The notes under the pieces: generated by a model
The model's input: only the letters and a program-made list of their open reading frames with translations
Database searches by the model: none
Told to the model about the DNA's origin: nothing
Assembly (NCBI RefSeq): GCF_023078275.1
Contig: NC_062981.1
Location: forward strand, 18,530,846-18,594,845
DNA from: Leguminivora glycinivorella
Taxonomy: Eukaryota; Arthropoda; Insecta; Lepidoptera; Tortricidae
Direction of reading: 5' to 3'
Length of the DNA: 64,000 nt
Shown here: piece after piece, positions 33,545 through 44,385 of the stretch
How the letters are laid out: every line of letters starts with the position of its first letter
Numbering within the stretch: position 1 is the first letter of the stretch
Position numbers and translations under genes: made by a program

Positions 33545-34300
33545 TATAGATACTATTCCCAAAAATAAATCTCCAGTATACTAAAACCCTTCCAGCTTTC
33601 TAATAAAATTAATCATAAAAACCTTTTGCAATAACCCTGGACCTGGAATTTTCGGATAGTGGATTATTCTCGAACACTGAAATGGTTTTATCGTGAGTTT
33701 TTGCACTATTGTCATTTGTTAGCCCACCCAAATTTCCACTTTACTAGAGTGGCGGAGATTTAGTACAGCCATCAGATATACAAGGTGCCCATAAGGAAAC
33801 GGAATAACTTTAACAGCGTATTCGTGATCCCAGTTTAAGACTAAAATGCTCTAAAAACTTTTCTAGATTTCGCCTAGTTTCAGAGTTATTACCAAATGAA
33901 AAAAAAATGTTGTTATTAAGTACAAAAGACTTTTTTACTGGCGTTGGTGTCATTGTGAAGAATATTCTCACTATCCTCATTAATAGATGTCAAAAAGTGA
34001 AATTAAACCTTTCAAATAAGAGGATTTTAGGAAAAAAAAGTTCAGACTCATTTTAAGTGCCACTTTTATGAATAACATTTACTTTTTATGTAAAAATACA
34101 TTCAAAAATAGTAAAAAAAAATTTTTTTTTTAAATTTCCTCAACTGTAAGTATTTTTTTTTTCTTTTTACCCCAGGGATGCGTGGTTTAATTATTTCCCT
34201 TTCCTCATGGAGCTACCGAGGTGGTCACAAATGTCTGACATTGACTATTCGCATTATCCGATTCGCTGTATTCCCGATGAACTACAGTATGAGCTTCTTC
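33545..34300. other. No gene seen
   Basis: AT-rich, with A and T homopolymer runs (33898-33907, 34115-34132). Confidence 0.4.
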
Positions 34301-34309
34301 AAAAAAGGA

Positions 34310-34440
34310 GTGTACACGTTACTAATGGATCGGCAACGTACTAGTTACAACCCTTGAGTTGCAGGCGTCCATTGCGGTGACCGATTTCCATCAGGCGGAT
34401 CGTATGCCTATTTGCCACCGACGGGGTATAAAAAAAGGCA
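34310..34440 (+). repeat. Poly(A)-tailed retroposon 3' end, copy 4
   Basis: ggagtgtacacgttactaat through atttgccaccgacggggtat and an A-run. Same tail as 3905, 9388 and 14437. Confidence 0.7.
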
Positions 34441-34939
34441 GATGTATTCCTTGAATTTTGAAAATGAGCATTCAGTATGATATTTCGGGTATAGGTTTAT
34501 AAAGAATACATATAGTAAAGAAATAAATTTATTTCTTTCTAAAAAGAAATAAAATCCTAATCTAACTGAAACTGGTGCAAAACCTTGGACCATTATAATA
34601 GACTCAATATTATTATGAACAATAATTACAACAATAAATTGCTGTGATAATTAGGTTAGATTAAGAAAATAATATAATTATGTGTAATGAACTATACATG
34701 AACTATTTCTTCATAAGGCCTACATGGTTGAGTTGGTTATAAATTTTCTGAATCAGCAGCATTGATTTGTTCTCCCAAATCAATTTGTATTGGTTTCATA
34801 GCTTTTATTCGAGAAGTTTCCGAACCCACATGTACGAATTATAGTCTGCATTTGCAACTAGCGTAAATGATGGATTTATGCAAATTGAATTTTCGGTCGG
34901 CAGTTTCGAGATAGAAGCGTAATAGGTACAGGAGGGGTA

Positions 34940-35264
34940 TACAGAGTGGGGCCTGTAACAAAGGCGAAGAATTGAACTGTAGGCTATTCTCCTTATACTA
35001 ATCAACATTTGTTCAGTGACTTTTAAAAATTATTAAGTCTTTAAATTTTTAATTTTTCATACAAAATAAATATTAGCTTCAATGTACGCCATTATTGTTG
35101 TCATTGACGTTGTCTGTCACACTTTAGACTTAACAGAATTCGCAATACATTACCTCTTAGAAAAAACTTTCAAGGGTGATAAAAATCAAAATACAAGTTA
35201 TTTTTAAAAGTCGCCGAACAAATGTTGATCAGTATAAGGAGAATAGCCTAGAGTTCAATTATTC
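34940..35264. repeat. MITE with ~60-bp inverted arms
   Basis: gaattgaactgtaggctatt, ctccttatactaatcaacat at 34968-35010 is inverted at 35215-35264. The left end tacagagtggggcctgtaac resembles the start of the partial copy at 48021 (tacagggtggctccttttac). There is no ORF. Confidence 0.8.
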
Positions 35265-35572
35265 ATCAGATCTATAATAAATAAATGTGTTTCAAACAAA
35301 ATATTTCGATTGGTTGAAATTACCCGCTTGTCTTTGGTTAATTTCTAAAAAAAAACATATCAAAATTTAGGTAGTGTAGTAACTTGTCGTTTTCGAATAA
35401 ACGGCTGTAACATAAGGACAAATGAACAGACAGGCAGATGGCCACAACGAAACTATAAGTGTTCCGTTTTTGCCATTTTGGCTACGCGGACATCGATACA
35501 TCTTAGATTTTGTTAATAGTATTTAGGTTTCACTTCTCTGTGTCTTCATGTAAGAAGTTCACTATTAGTAAC

Positions 35573-35749
35573 TGTTGTAGAACTAATATAACGGAAGTTA
35601 TTTGTAAAAATAGTAAAAAGAGATGTTGTTGCTATGAGTGTTTTATTTGAAGTGACGGCTATACAAAAATATATCAAAAAATAGAACAATAGAACTAGAA
35701 CTTATAAAAACGATATTTGTCAGCACAAAAGAGGTTACAAACTACAACA
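35573..35749 (-). repeat. 3' LTR of the copia element
   Basis: 177 bp, TGTTGTAG...CTACAACA with a perfect 8-bp inverted end. I found no difference from 39855-40031. Confidence 0.97.
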
Positions 35750-35760
35750 GCCGCCCTTAA
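35750..35760 (-). promoter_or_regulatory. Polypurine tract of the copia element
   Basis: The minus strand reads ttaagggcggc directly before the 3' LTR. It is short but purine-biased and in the required position. Confidence 0.55.
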
Positions 35761-35794
35761 TCGACGTTGTGCTAGACAAACACAAAACAAGAAC

Positions 35795-38700
35795 TTAAGT
35801 TTCTAATCCTAAGTTAAGTATACACCTTTTATGTACTATAGGCCCTAGTGGCTTAGTAAGTACATCGGCAGGCATATCACTACTTTTGATATATTCCAAT
35901 TTCACAACATTATTAGAGACCTTCTCCCTAATAAAATGAAACCTACAGTCGATGTGCTTCGACCTGTTGTGGTGTACAGGATTCCGAACGAGATTGATGG
36001 CACTCTGACTGTCAGAAGCTAAGTTAACTATATGCAATTTACCTGTTATTTCCTGGATAAATCGACGTAAATAGCATGCTTCCTTCGTGGCAGATGCTAA
36101 AGCCATATATTCACTCTCGGCTGATGATAAGGCAACCGTAGGCTGCTTCTTCGACTGCCAGGATACAGGGCATCCACTCAACTTGAAGGCGTAACCAGTA
36201 TACGACCTTCTGTCCATCGTACAATTGGCCCAGTCCGCGTCGCTAAAGCCTTTTAAAGGTTCTCCAGTCCTCCTGTAAACCAACGCATAGTTAATAGTAC
36301 CCTTCAGGTACTGCAGAATCCTCTTAGCCGCATTCCAGTGTTCCTTTGTATAACACGTATTGAATTGGCTTAAATAACTCGTAGCGTAAGCGATGTCGGG
36401 TCGTGAGTTTACCGTCAGATACATCAGGCATCCTATTAAATTCTGATAGGGATAACACTCACCGACTTCACCATCTTTCCTTCTTTCCATATTCTTTTTA
36501 ACTAAAGGAGTATCCACAGTCTTACAATCCTTCATGTTAAACTTTTCCAGTAAAGAAAGAATATAATTTCGCTGATTTATTTTAATACAGCCGGAATTGC
36601 ACTCTACTTGTAATCCCAAATAACATTTTAATATTCCGAGATCTTTTAAAGAAAAATATTTCGACAAATCTTTCTTGACAATGTCAAACGTCAAATCACT
36701 TTTATAGAAGACAATTATGTCATCGACAAATATTCCCAATATAACGAGTTCCTTACCAAAAAGTTTCGTATATACGCAAGGTTCGGAAGGAGTTCCTGTA
36801 AAACCTATTTTTAAAAGCGTTTCATTCAACTTTTTGTTCCATGCTCGTGGTGCCTGTTTAAGGCCGTAAAGGGATTTCTTCAATAAACAAACCTTGTTTT
36901 CCTTGCCTTTCTCGATGAAACCAAGAGGTTGCTCCATAAAAACCTCTTCTTCTAAGTCGCCGTTTAGGAACGCGGTATCAACGTCCAAGTGCTTCATTCT
37001 TAACCCCATCTCTGCAGCTAACGCGAATAAAGTGCGAAGGGAAGAATGACGAATCACTGGTGCGAATGTCTCGTCGTAGTCAACTCCTTCAACTTGATGA
37101 AAACCTTTGACAACGAGTCTCGCCTTATATTTCGTTATGTTACCGTATGCGTCCTTTTTTATTTTGTAAACCCATTTACATGGTATGACCTTTTTATCAG
37201 GTTTATCAACTAGGTCCCATGTGTGGAGCTTCTTCAATGAACGATACTCATCAGCCATAGCATGTTTCCACTTGTCTGCATCATCGGCATGAGTAGCTTC
37301 ATAGTAAGTCATAGGTTCTCTAGAGTCAGTCGACACATTGTATGTCAGGAAATCTGGTGGTTTCCTATCTCTAGCAGGATATCTCGGTTCAGGAAGAGAT
37401 TCCTCGTCCACACTAACTGGCTCTTCTTCCGCACTATTAGGCAGCCTCTGTTCAATGAAGGGCTCTGGCTCTTCCATACATACTGAATCTTCGGTGCTCT
37501 CTAGATTTATCGGTGAAGGTAGTGGTGGCAGTGGTGCAGGCTCGTTACTCTCGTCACAGTCATAAAAATGACAGTCTTCAGGCTCAGCTTCTCTTCTATC
37601 TTCGAACAGTAAGATAGAGTCTGACTGTGCCTCAGGTTCAGCCGACCTCTGTTTCAGCGCTGTGAAACAATTCTCAAAAAAGGTTGCATCTCTGGACGTA
37701 AACATTTTCCGTGGGTTAGCAGGATCCCTAAAAATGTAAGTACCTGGATTTTCTGAATAACCGACGAAAATCGCTTCCTGTGCCTTGACATCTAATTTCC
37801 TCCTGTGACACGAGGGTACATGGACAAGTGCTCTACATCCAAACACTTTCAGGTGACTAAGATCACCTCTGCGACCATACCATCTGTCATAAGGAATTTG
37901 TCCACCTAAGGCTCGATGAGGAGACCTATTCTTCAGGTATACGGCAACTTGAAATGCGTCTTCCCAGAATGCTTTCGGCAGTGAACTTTCAGCTAGCAAC
38001 GTCCTCGCCTTCTCTGTAACCGAACGATGTGTGCGTTCCGCGACTCCAACCTGCTGAGGACTGTAAGGCGTCGTCGTTTGATGTTGGATACCATTCGAAG
38101 CAAGATAATCAACAAACTCTTTATTAACAAACTCCTTACCTCCGTCAGTCCTAACAGCTTTTATTTTTTTGTCTAATTGATTTTCAACAAAAGTTTGAAA
38201 CAAACAGAATTTATTCTTTACTTCAATTTTGGAAGAAATAAAATAAGCAAACACCTTTCGCGTATAATCGTCTATAATGGTTAACATATACCTATTTCCT
38301 TGAAAAGAGGTTGTAGACACTGGTCCCATGAGATCCATGTGAATCAATTCTAAAGGGGAAGTAGCCCTATTAAACGCTACCTTCTTGAAAGGTTTTCTCG
38401 CTTGTTTACCTTCCACGCAAGCGATGCAACTATTTTTATCTACTACTGAATACTTTACGCCTACCTCGTGATTCTTCAGTTGGTTCATGCCTATCCGACA
38501 CAAATGTCCAAGCCTCCTATGCCAAAGTTTATAACTATCCTGACAGTCAGAGTGCACATCCTGTGTCATAAAATTATCTGCCACATTCTCGGGAACATTG
38601 ACAGTACCGTCTAAAACGTACAGTCCACCACAGGGCGAGGCATGAGCAACAGATTCACCTGTAAAACGAAAATTATCAGTTTTATAAAAATTACATCCAT

Positions 38701-39772
38701 TAATATCAAAAACACATATAAAACCCTTCTGAACAGTTTTGTATACAGACAACAAATTAGCTTTTAAATCAGGCACATAATCAACGTCACTGATCTTGTT
38801 GACAACGTTCTCGGGTGTGTTTAAAGAAATGTTTCCAACTCCGCAGCACTTAATCTGTTCTCCGTTTGCGACAGTAACGGTACCTTTGTTCTGTGTCGTG
38901 AAATTCTGAAACCAATCTCGTCTAGAAGTCATGTGTCTCGTACAGCCTGAGTCTACATAAATGACGTCCTTACTTGAGCTGCCAGAAGTATTAAGAGCTT
39001 TTATTACCTCATTAGCTTTCTCTTTCTTCCTTCTCATTGGATAGTCTGGTCGTTTATGTCCAGGCATCTTGCACTCGTAACAAACTATGTCCTTCTTCTT
39101 TGACTTCGGCTTCTTCTTCGCATTGAAAACAGATTTCGTAGGTGTAGCCGCTTCCTTGGACATCTCATTCAGCAATTTTGTCTTAACTAAATCAGTAGTC
39201 ACATCAATATTACAGTTCTCTAATGCCATTATAAGAGGTTCATATTTTGGGGTGAGACCTCCCAAAAGTATAGCAGCAACAGACTTATCTTCTAAGACTA
39301 CATCGATATCCGCCAGATCCTGTGCGGTTGACATAACTGCATTAATGTACAGTTCTATATTCGAAAAGTCAGACAGACTCAACCTGTACAGTTTTCGCTC
39401 TAAAGCAAGCCTTCGTCCCATTCCCTTATCCTCAAAAGCTTTCTGCAAGGATTTCCACGCTTCGGCTGCGGTTTTCGCACATCTCACATGAGTGATAGCC
39501 GCACCATCTACTGTCAAGCATATCTTTGCCAGGGCTTTCGAATCTTTGCGTACCTTAGTAGAGGCAGGGGTCGTGTCTTCCTTGGGGTAGCCACCGATTG
39601 TCTCCCACAAATCCTCGTGAAGTAGGTAATTGCGCATCTTAAACTTCCACGCAGGGTATCCCTCTTTGCTTCTCAAGCAAAACGATGGAACTGATGAGCT
39701 CGAATGGGAATTCGAAACACTCGAAGCATCTCCTGTTTCGTGTGACATATTTACGATTTTCAAATCACACAA
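35795..39772 (-). CDS. Copia gag-pol polyprotein
   Basis: A single 1325-residue frame carries the whole copia programme in the Ty1/copia order. The N-terminal gag (copia-type, about residues 20-225) is followed by a CCHC-like knuckle at 231-244. Next come an aspartic protease with DSG at 274-276, an integrase with a His/Cys zinc region (HRRLGH...CIAC) and core D480, D543, E579 (D35E spacing between the last two). The RVT_2-type reverse transcriptase has FVDD at 1015-1018, and RNase H has the SDADW motif near D1178/D1180. Gag, protease, integrase, RT and RNase H would together assemble a cytoplasmic particle, copy the RNA and insert the cDNA. The length is usual for a full copia polyprotein. 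The second Met (MSHETGD, residue 9) is an alternative start. Oddity: the knuckle's last Cys is Tyr. Confidence 0.97.
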   Translation of the reverse strand: MCDLKIVNMSHETGDASSVSNSHSSSSVPSFCLRSKEGYPAWKFKMRNYLLHEDLWETIGGYPKEDTTPASTKVRKDSKALAKICLTVDGAAITHVRCAKTAAEAWKSLQKAFEDKGMGRRLALERKLYRLSLSDFSNIELYINAVMSTAQDLADIDVVLEDKSVAAILLGGLTPKYEPLIMALENCNIDVTTDLVKTKLLNEMSKEAATPTKSVFNAKKKPKSKKKDIVCYECKMPGHKRPDYPMRRKKEKANEVIKALNTSGSSSKDVIYVDSGCTRHMTSRRDWFQNFTTQNKGTVTVANGEQIKCCGVGNISLNTPENVVNKISDVDYVPDLKANLLSVYKTVQKGFICVFDINGCNFYKTDNFRFTGESVAHASPCGGLYVLDGTVNVPENVADNFMTQDVHSDCQDSYKLWHRRLGHLCRIGMNQLKNHEVGVKYSVVDKNSCIACVEGKQARKPFKKVAFNRATSPLELIHMDLMGPVSTTSFQGNRYMLTIIDDYTRKVFAYFISSKIEVKNKFCLFQTFVENQLDKKIKAVRTDGGKEFVNKEFVDYLASNGIQHQTTTPYSPQQVGVAERTHRSVTEKARTLLAESSLPKAFWEDAFQVAVYLKNRSPHRALGGQIPYDRWYGRRGDLSHLKVFGCRALVHVPSCHRRKLDVKAQEAIFVGYSENPGTYIFRDPANPRKMFTSRDATFFENCFTALKQRSAEPEAQSDSILLFEDRREAEPEDCHFYDCDESNEPAPLPPLPSPINLESTEDSVCMEEPEPFIEQRLPNSAEEEPVSVDEESLPEPRYPARDRKPPDFLTYNVSTDSREPMTYYEATHADDADKWKHAMADEYRSLKKLHTWDLVDKPDKKVIPCKWVYKIKKDAYGNITKYKARLVVKGFHQVEGVDYDETFAPVIRHSSLRTLFALAAEMGLRMKHLDVDTAFLNGDLEEEVFMEQPLGFIEKGKENKVCLLKKSLYGLKQAPRAWNKKLNETLLKIGFTGTPSEPCVYTKLFGKELVILGIFVDDIIVFYKSDLTFDIVKKDLSKYFSLKDLGILKCYLGLQVECNSGCIKINQRNYILSLLEKFNMKDCKTVDTPLVKKNMERRKDGEVGECYPYQNLIGCLMYLTVNSRPDIAYATSYLSQFNTCYTKEHWNAAKRILQYLKGTINYALVYRRTGEPLKGFSDADWANCTMDRRSYTGYAFKLSGCPVSWQSKKQPTVALSSAESEYMALASATKEACYLRRFIQEITGKLHIVNLASDSQSAINLVRNPVHHNRSKHIDCRFHFIREKVSNNVVKLEYIKSSDMPADVLTKPLGPIVHKRCILNLGLET

Positions 39773-39834
39773 ACACTAAACTCAATTATTTTACTAATAC
39801 ACTTTTCACAATAAACATTTCGTTATTAATTATA

Positions 39835-39854
39835 GCATTCTCGTGCTGATAACG
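39835..39854 (-). promoter_or_regulatory. Primer-binding site, anticodon-arm type
   Basis: The minus strand immediately inside the 5' LTR reads cgttatcagcacgagaatgc. Its complement, ctcgtgctgataacg, resembles the anticodon arm of tRNA-Ile as I remember it (tggtgctaataacg), not a tRNA 3' end. Copia of Drosophila is known to prime from an internal tRNA fragment, so this position is sensible. Confidence 0.5.
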
Positions 39855-40031
39855 TGTTGTAGAACTAATATAACGGAAGTTATTTGTAAAAATAGTAAAA
39901 AGAGATGTTGTTGCTATGAGTGTTTTATTTGAAGTGACGGCTATACAAAAATATATCAAAAAATAGAACAATAGAACTAGAACTTATAAAAACGATATTT
40001 GTCAGCACAAAAGAGGTTACAAACTACAACA
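39855..40031 (-). repeat. 5' LTR of the copia element
   Basis: 177 bp, identical to the 3' LTR. Transcription of the element would start here and run leftward. Confidence 0.97.
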
Positions 40032-40139
40032 GTAACATAATTATTATATGTAGATTAGTGTCTGGAGCGTCCTCAAGTAGTAAAGCTCCTCAAAAAAGAA
40101 GTTTCACAAATTTATATAAACTCATATAATAACTATAAC

Positions 40140-40335
40140 TGTGGAACGAATTGTCGCCTGCCGTATTTCCGGACCGATACGACCTTCAAACTTTCAAGAA
40201 AAGAGCGTACACCCGTCTTAAAGGCCGGCAACGCACCTCCAACACCTCTGGTGTTTCGGGTGTCCATGGGCTTCAGTGATCGCTTACCATCAGGTGACCT
40301 GTCTGCTCGTTTGCCTCCTATCCCATAATTTTTTT
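40140..40335 (+). repeat. Retroposon 3' end ('catcaggtgacctgtctgct')
   Basis: ggccggcaacgcacctccaa, ggtgtccatgggcttcagtg and atcaggtgacctgtctgctc, then tttgcctcctatcccataa and a T-rich run. It is analogous to, but a different family from, the tail at 14437. A decayed version (cccaccaggtagctcttctg) is at 44690-44795. Confidence 0.6.
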
Positions 40336-40779
40336 TTCCTTTTTTCGACCTCTGTAATACGTGTTAAAATCCTTTGGTTTTCTCGGGATACATCTACGTC
40401 ATAATATGACGTGCGAAAACTACGAAAAACATAGGAAATGACTGATGAGGTTCATACTTTATTTATAAGCCCGGCATCGTATGGAGAGTAACGCATAAAC
40501 ATAACTAAGTATAGCCTCGTCCTGCCCACCATATACAGTTAGAACCATTGAAATTTAAACCAAATTATTGAATAAATAGGGTAGATTTTCTTTGGTATCA
40601 CGATTTAGGTAAAACATTAATAAAATAAGCTATTTTTTTGCCTATCCAGGCTTTTAATTCATAATTTCCAAAAATTGGAATATGTCCTTTATAAATCACA
40701 TTGGGCAGGACGAGGATAGTAAGTTTTCCAAGATAGACAAAGGCCATAATGGACTTTTTTGTAGACCTACAAGAGAGAC

Positions 40780-40945
40780 ACAGATATTTGTTCCTGAGTC
40801 ATGGATGTTTTCTATGCATATAAGTATTTGTATATTATATATTTATCGTTGTCTGAGTACCCACAACACAAGCCTTCTTGAGCTTACTGTGGGACTCAGT
40901 TAATCTGTTTAAGAATTAATGTCCTATAATATTTAATTTCACCAT
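40780..40945. repeat. Dispersed repeat Y, uninterrupted copy
   Basis: cctgagtcatggatgttttc, tatgcatataagtatttgta, atcgttgtctgagtaccc and cttcttgagcttactgtggg. It gives the empty site for the insertion at 42081-42903. Confidence 0.8.
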
Positions 40946-41227
40946 AGGTAAGGTACATTGTTTTAATATCTCAAACGGTTTGGGCAGCGTATTCGATCAA
41001 AGCTCTTAGCCAGCGGGATTATGTGCGACCCACAAATATCGCAATATTTCAACCATTTCACACAAAATCTTAACAAATTATAAACCTTAACCTTCCTAAA
41101 GAATCACTCTATATATATAGTTGAAACCCGCATGAAAATCCGTTCAGTAGTTTTTGAGTTTATCGCGAACACACACACAGACAAACGCGGCTTTGGTTTA
41201 TAAGCTGTATAGTGATAAAAAATAAGA

Positions 41228-41365
41228 TACAGTCACCGGCATAAATAAGTTATGATTTCTGTATCTTGTCATATTGAAGTCTTGTTTGAAATGTCATAAA
41301 AAATTGTCAAACGATTAAAAGCGACAAGGTACAGAAATCATCACTTCTTTATGCCGGTGACTGTA
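41228..41365. repeat. 138-bp palindromic MITE
   Basis: tacagtcaccggcataaata at the left and its near complement (cttctttatgccggtgactgta) at the right. The inner arms agttatgatttctgtatctt and aggtacagaaatcatcact are imperfectly inverted. Confidence 0.85.
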
Positions 41366-41389
41366 CATTTGCAAAACTCCATTTCTTAC

Positions 41390-42035
41390 AAAAACATGAA
41401 GGAAAAATTTATAATTTCTCACAGAGCTTACAAACCGGAGTTTTCTCATTTTATCGCCTTCCGCAAAGGGGACGAAACGATGATTGGTAGTTGCAAATCA
41501 AAACGAAGACCTTGCCAATAATTGGAAAACACTTCGCAGTTGAAATGACAATGAAACAATACTAGCTTATTACTCTTTTTCTTTCTCCGGAGAATGGCAG
41601 CGAATTTTTTTCAATCAATTCAATAATAAATACTATAAAAATGTTACAGGACTTTGAACCAATAGTACATTGTGCAACAAGGGGAGGAAGTTAAACGAGA
41701 GTAAGTTAAATCGCAACGGCTTTCCGGAGCGATTTAAAGACTCGAGTTAGTAATATTCATACTCCCCGAGTGACACGCAATGTTTTTCATCACACTCGCA
41801 ATGTAAAAAATATGTAAATAGATGTGAAAAAGTACGGTACAAGAAACTTCATTATTCCTTTGGGAGAACAATTTTTCTATAACTCACACTCCGCGTGCGT
41901 GCAATAGCACATTTAAAGTGCGGGTGTGATAAAAATAGTTTTAAACACTTAAAACTGTCACATTTTTTTCCTGATGTTTTGTGAACCAATTATTCTGCGT
42001 TCGAATCCCGGTAAGGGCATTTATTTACGTGATGA
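41390..42035. other. No gene seen
   Basis: AT-rich. 41690-41930 holds another cgagtgacacgcaatgt-style foldback fragment like that at 8480-8700. Confidence 0.4.
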
Positions 42036-42080
42036 GCACAGATGTTTGTACCTGAGTCATGGATGTTTTCTATGTAGATA

Positions 42081-42903
42081 TTGTAACGGACCCAATTATG
42101 GACAGTTTAAGAAAAAAATTCGCCTGTTTTTGATATTTCACTGATAAATGTAAAAATTCTACCGCTAAGCGTGTTAAATCTTGAATGTCCTATCCTTCTT
42201 TTACATTTCGAGCGTATTGCAGAATAGATACTCCTATTGGTTTCTTCATAGTTAACAAATTAAAACTAGGTGTTTTTTCTCCAATTATGGACGGCAGTTC
42301 TCCAGTAATGGATCCCCCATTATGGACAGTGAAATAAGTTTAAAATTTTACTTTTTAAGCCAACTGATACTCAATGAGTCAATTTTATATACCCCAAATA
42401 AAATTAGTTTGGGTTATTTTAACATAGGATTGTTTCTTGTAAATTTTGCTTTTGTAAATTGTTCCTTGTCCATCATAGGAGGTACGCAGTTTTTCGGGTC
42501 CAGTAATGGACACTCGCAAAATAACGCCATTTCTTTATATCTTTGGAGCAACAAACTAGTATGTTTTATACCTTATCTCATGCTTAATGCAGTAAGTAAA
42601 ACGCATTCAAGTTTACACCGTGTATTATTTTTTTATTATTTTATACATGAACTCAACTCTCTTAGCAACATTACTAAGAATTCGTCTTGATATTTTTTTC
42701 AGTAAACTGGTGAATTTTATCTTGTCGCCAAATCCTTCAGAAATAACCGAATTAATTGAAACTTCAAAATGAAACAGCTCTACAACTCTAGTTTATGGTA
42801 CATAGCCGTCAGTTTTTAGAAACTTATTTTAGATACTTATTTTTAAGGATTTGTGTTTTTTTGTCCATAATGGCATCACCGTCCATTATGGGGTATTTTA
42901 CTA
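42081..42903. mobile_element. 0.8 kb DNA-transposon-like element with TTATGGAC motifs
   Basis: It is inserted in repeat Y: tctatgtagata on the left and tatataagtatttgta on the right rejoin as in the intact copy at 40811-40830. TA lies at both edges. Imperfect inverted ends (TTGTAACGGACCCAATTATGGAC and, on the other strand, TAGTAAAATACCCC..ATAATGGAC) match at about 18 of 25 positions. TTATGGAC-like words lie in direct orientation at 42096, 42285, 42320 and 42503 and in inverted orientation at 42469, 42863 and 42881. There is no transposase. The 122-codon frame at 42322 shows no known motif. Confidence 0.7.
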
Positions 42904-43027
42904 TATATAAGTATTTGTATACTATACATATCGTTGTCGAGTAATTACAAACAAGCCTTCTTGAGCTTACTGTGGGATTCAGTCTATCTGCCTATTAAGA
43001 AGTCCTATAATAATTAATGAATCTACA

Positions 43028-43232
43028 GTTGTACTCACGTTATTATATCGCTATTTCTGCGACATGTTTCGGGCCAATTTGGAGGCCCCTCTTCAGGCAT
43101 ATAGGAGTTCACGCGGCGGCTAAACTCCGTGGACTGTGTGGACTGTGATTAGCCACCGTGTGAACTCATGCAGAGGCCTGAAGAGTGGCCTCCAAATTTA
43201 CCCGAAACATTGATAATAATGTGATTACAACC
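43028..43232. repeat. 205-bp palindromic MITE
   Basis: gttgtactcacgttattata at the left and its degenerate complement at the right. The inner arms gcgacatgtttcgggccaat, ttggaggcc and cttcaggc are inverted. A partial relative (cgctcgacatgtttcgctcc) is at 9295-9365. Confidence 0.8.
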
Positions 43233-43315
43233 GTTTACAATTAATTATTTGAATATGTCTCACGAAAGTTTAATGTGTATATAAGTCCTATAATATTTAT
43301 TTATTTCACCATTTT

Positions 43316-43560
43316 TAACCCCCGACGCAAAAACGAAGGGGTGTTATAAGTTTGACGTGTCTGTCTGTCTGTCCGTCTGTCTGTCTGTCTGATTGTCTGT
43401 TTGTCTATCTGTGTGCGTGTCTGTCTGCGGCATCGTAGCTCCCGAACGGATAAACCGATTTAGATTTAGTTTTTTTTTGTCTGAAAGCTGAGTTAGTCGG
43501 GAGTGTTTTTAGCCATGTTTCATGAAAATCGGTCTACTATGTCGCAGTCGGGGTTTTTTT
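43316..43560. repeat. 'cccgacgcaaaaacgaaggg' dispersed repeat
   Basis: Second copy of the repeat at 29950-30180, with a longer (TCTG)n stretch at 43358-43412. Confidence 0.75.
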
Positions 43561-44090
43561 CAAAATTTTAATTTTGTGGTTAGGTTATTTCATCATTCGT
43601 AGTAACATTTTTAGACCCCGTGAAGAGAGAAAATAATTATTTTACAGTACCTACCTAATTTTTTATTCTAAGAACAGGTCGTGAACTGAAGCCTATCTAA
43701 TCAGTTTAGTCCCTTCCGACGAAATCGAGGGAGTCTAGGTAAGTAATATTAAATTACCTGACTATGTTTACTGGACTCCGTCTGTTAAAAGGTCAAGAAT
43801 TTCACCCCCCCCCCCTCTTTCCTCTTCTATATGTCGTAGAAGTCGACTGTAGGATATAGGTCGATTTTTGGTGTTGGCACTCGGCGAGTACTAGTGCATA
43901 ATAAGTTTTTTGCAATAATTTCATTTTTAGCACAAACTTTTATTGCCGACTGTACCTTTCTTTCAACAGTCAACTACTAGGCGTTTCTAAGAACCCCTTA
44001 CTCGATGGGGATACGACGCTTCATAAAAGAGTTCCTATTACCACCTTTGGATCTTATGGAGCTGAACTGATGATCATCATCAGATCAGGG

Positions 44091-44244
44091 TGGCTAGCCG
44101 AATGGCACAATCGCTCACGAAACGCTCACGAAACGAAGCGCTAGTAGATATCTATCTCTATCGCGCTTGCGTATTGGCGCGACAGAGCCAGCGGCGTATC
44201 GCTTTCGTTTGGCGTCGGAGAAATACCATTCGGCTACGGGGCCA
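44091..44244. repeat. GCCGAATGGCA-type MITE, copy 3
   Basis: 154 bp, nearly identical to 32311-32464 (the visible changes include ataccattcgg for atgccattcgg). Confidence 0.9.
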
Positions 44245-44385
44245 GCTCCATGATACCATAATATTGCATTGTCACGTGATTTACATTATGTGTACAAAAT
44301 TTCAGTTCAATAGGAAACCGGGAAGTGGGTCAGCTTCTATGTTTTGACGCACACTAACATATTATTACTTTGCCCAACAGAGGAT

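Larger units (their letters stand above)
35573..40031 (-). mobile_element. Complete Ty1/copia LTR retrotransposon
   Basis: 4459 bp on the minus strand, flanked by 5-bp duplications GTAAC (35568-35572 and 40032-40036). The two 177-bp LTRs are identical, and one uninterrupted gag-pol of 1325 codons fills the interior. A purine tract abuts the 3' LTR and a primer-site-like sequence abuts the 5' LTR. Identical LTRs and an intact frame point to a very recent insertion that may still be mobile. Confidence 0.97.

Noticed and set aside
37262..37565. Plus-strand frames of 74 and 75 codons
   Set aside because: Antisense shadows of the low-complexity acidic linker between copia integrase and reverse transcriptase.
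39087..39491. 134-codon frame on the plus strand
   Set aside because: Antisense shadow of the copia gag region.
42322..42690. 122-codon frame
   Set aside because: Lies wholly in the TTATGGAC element, repeats that motif in translation and shows no transposase motif.
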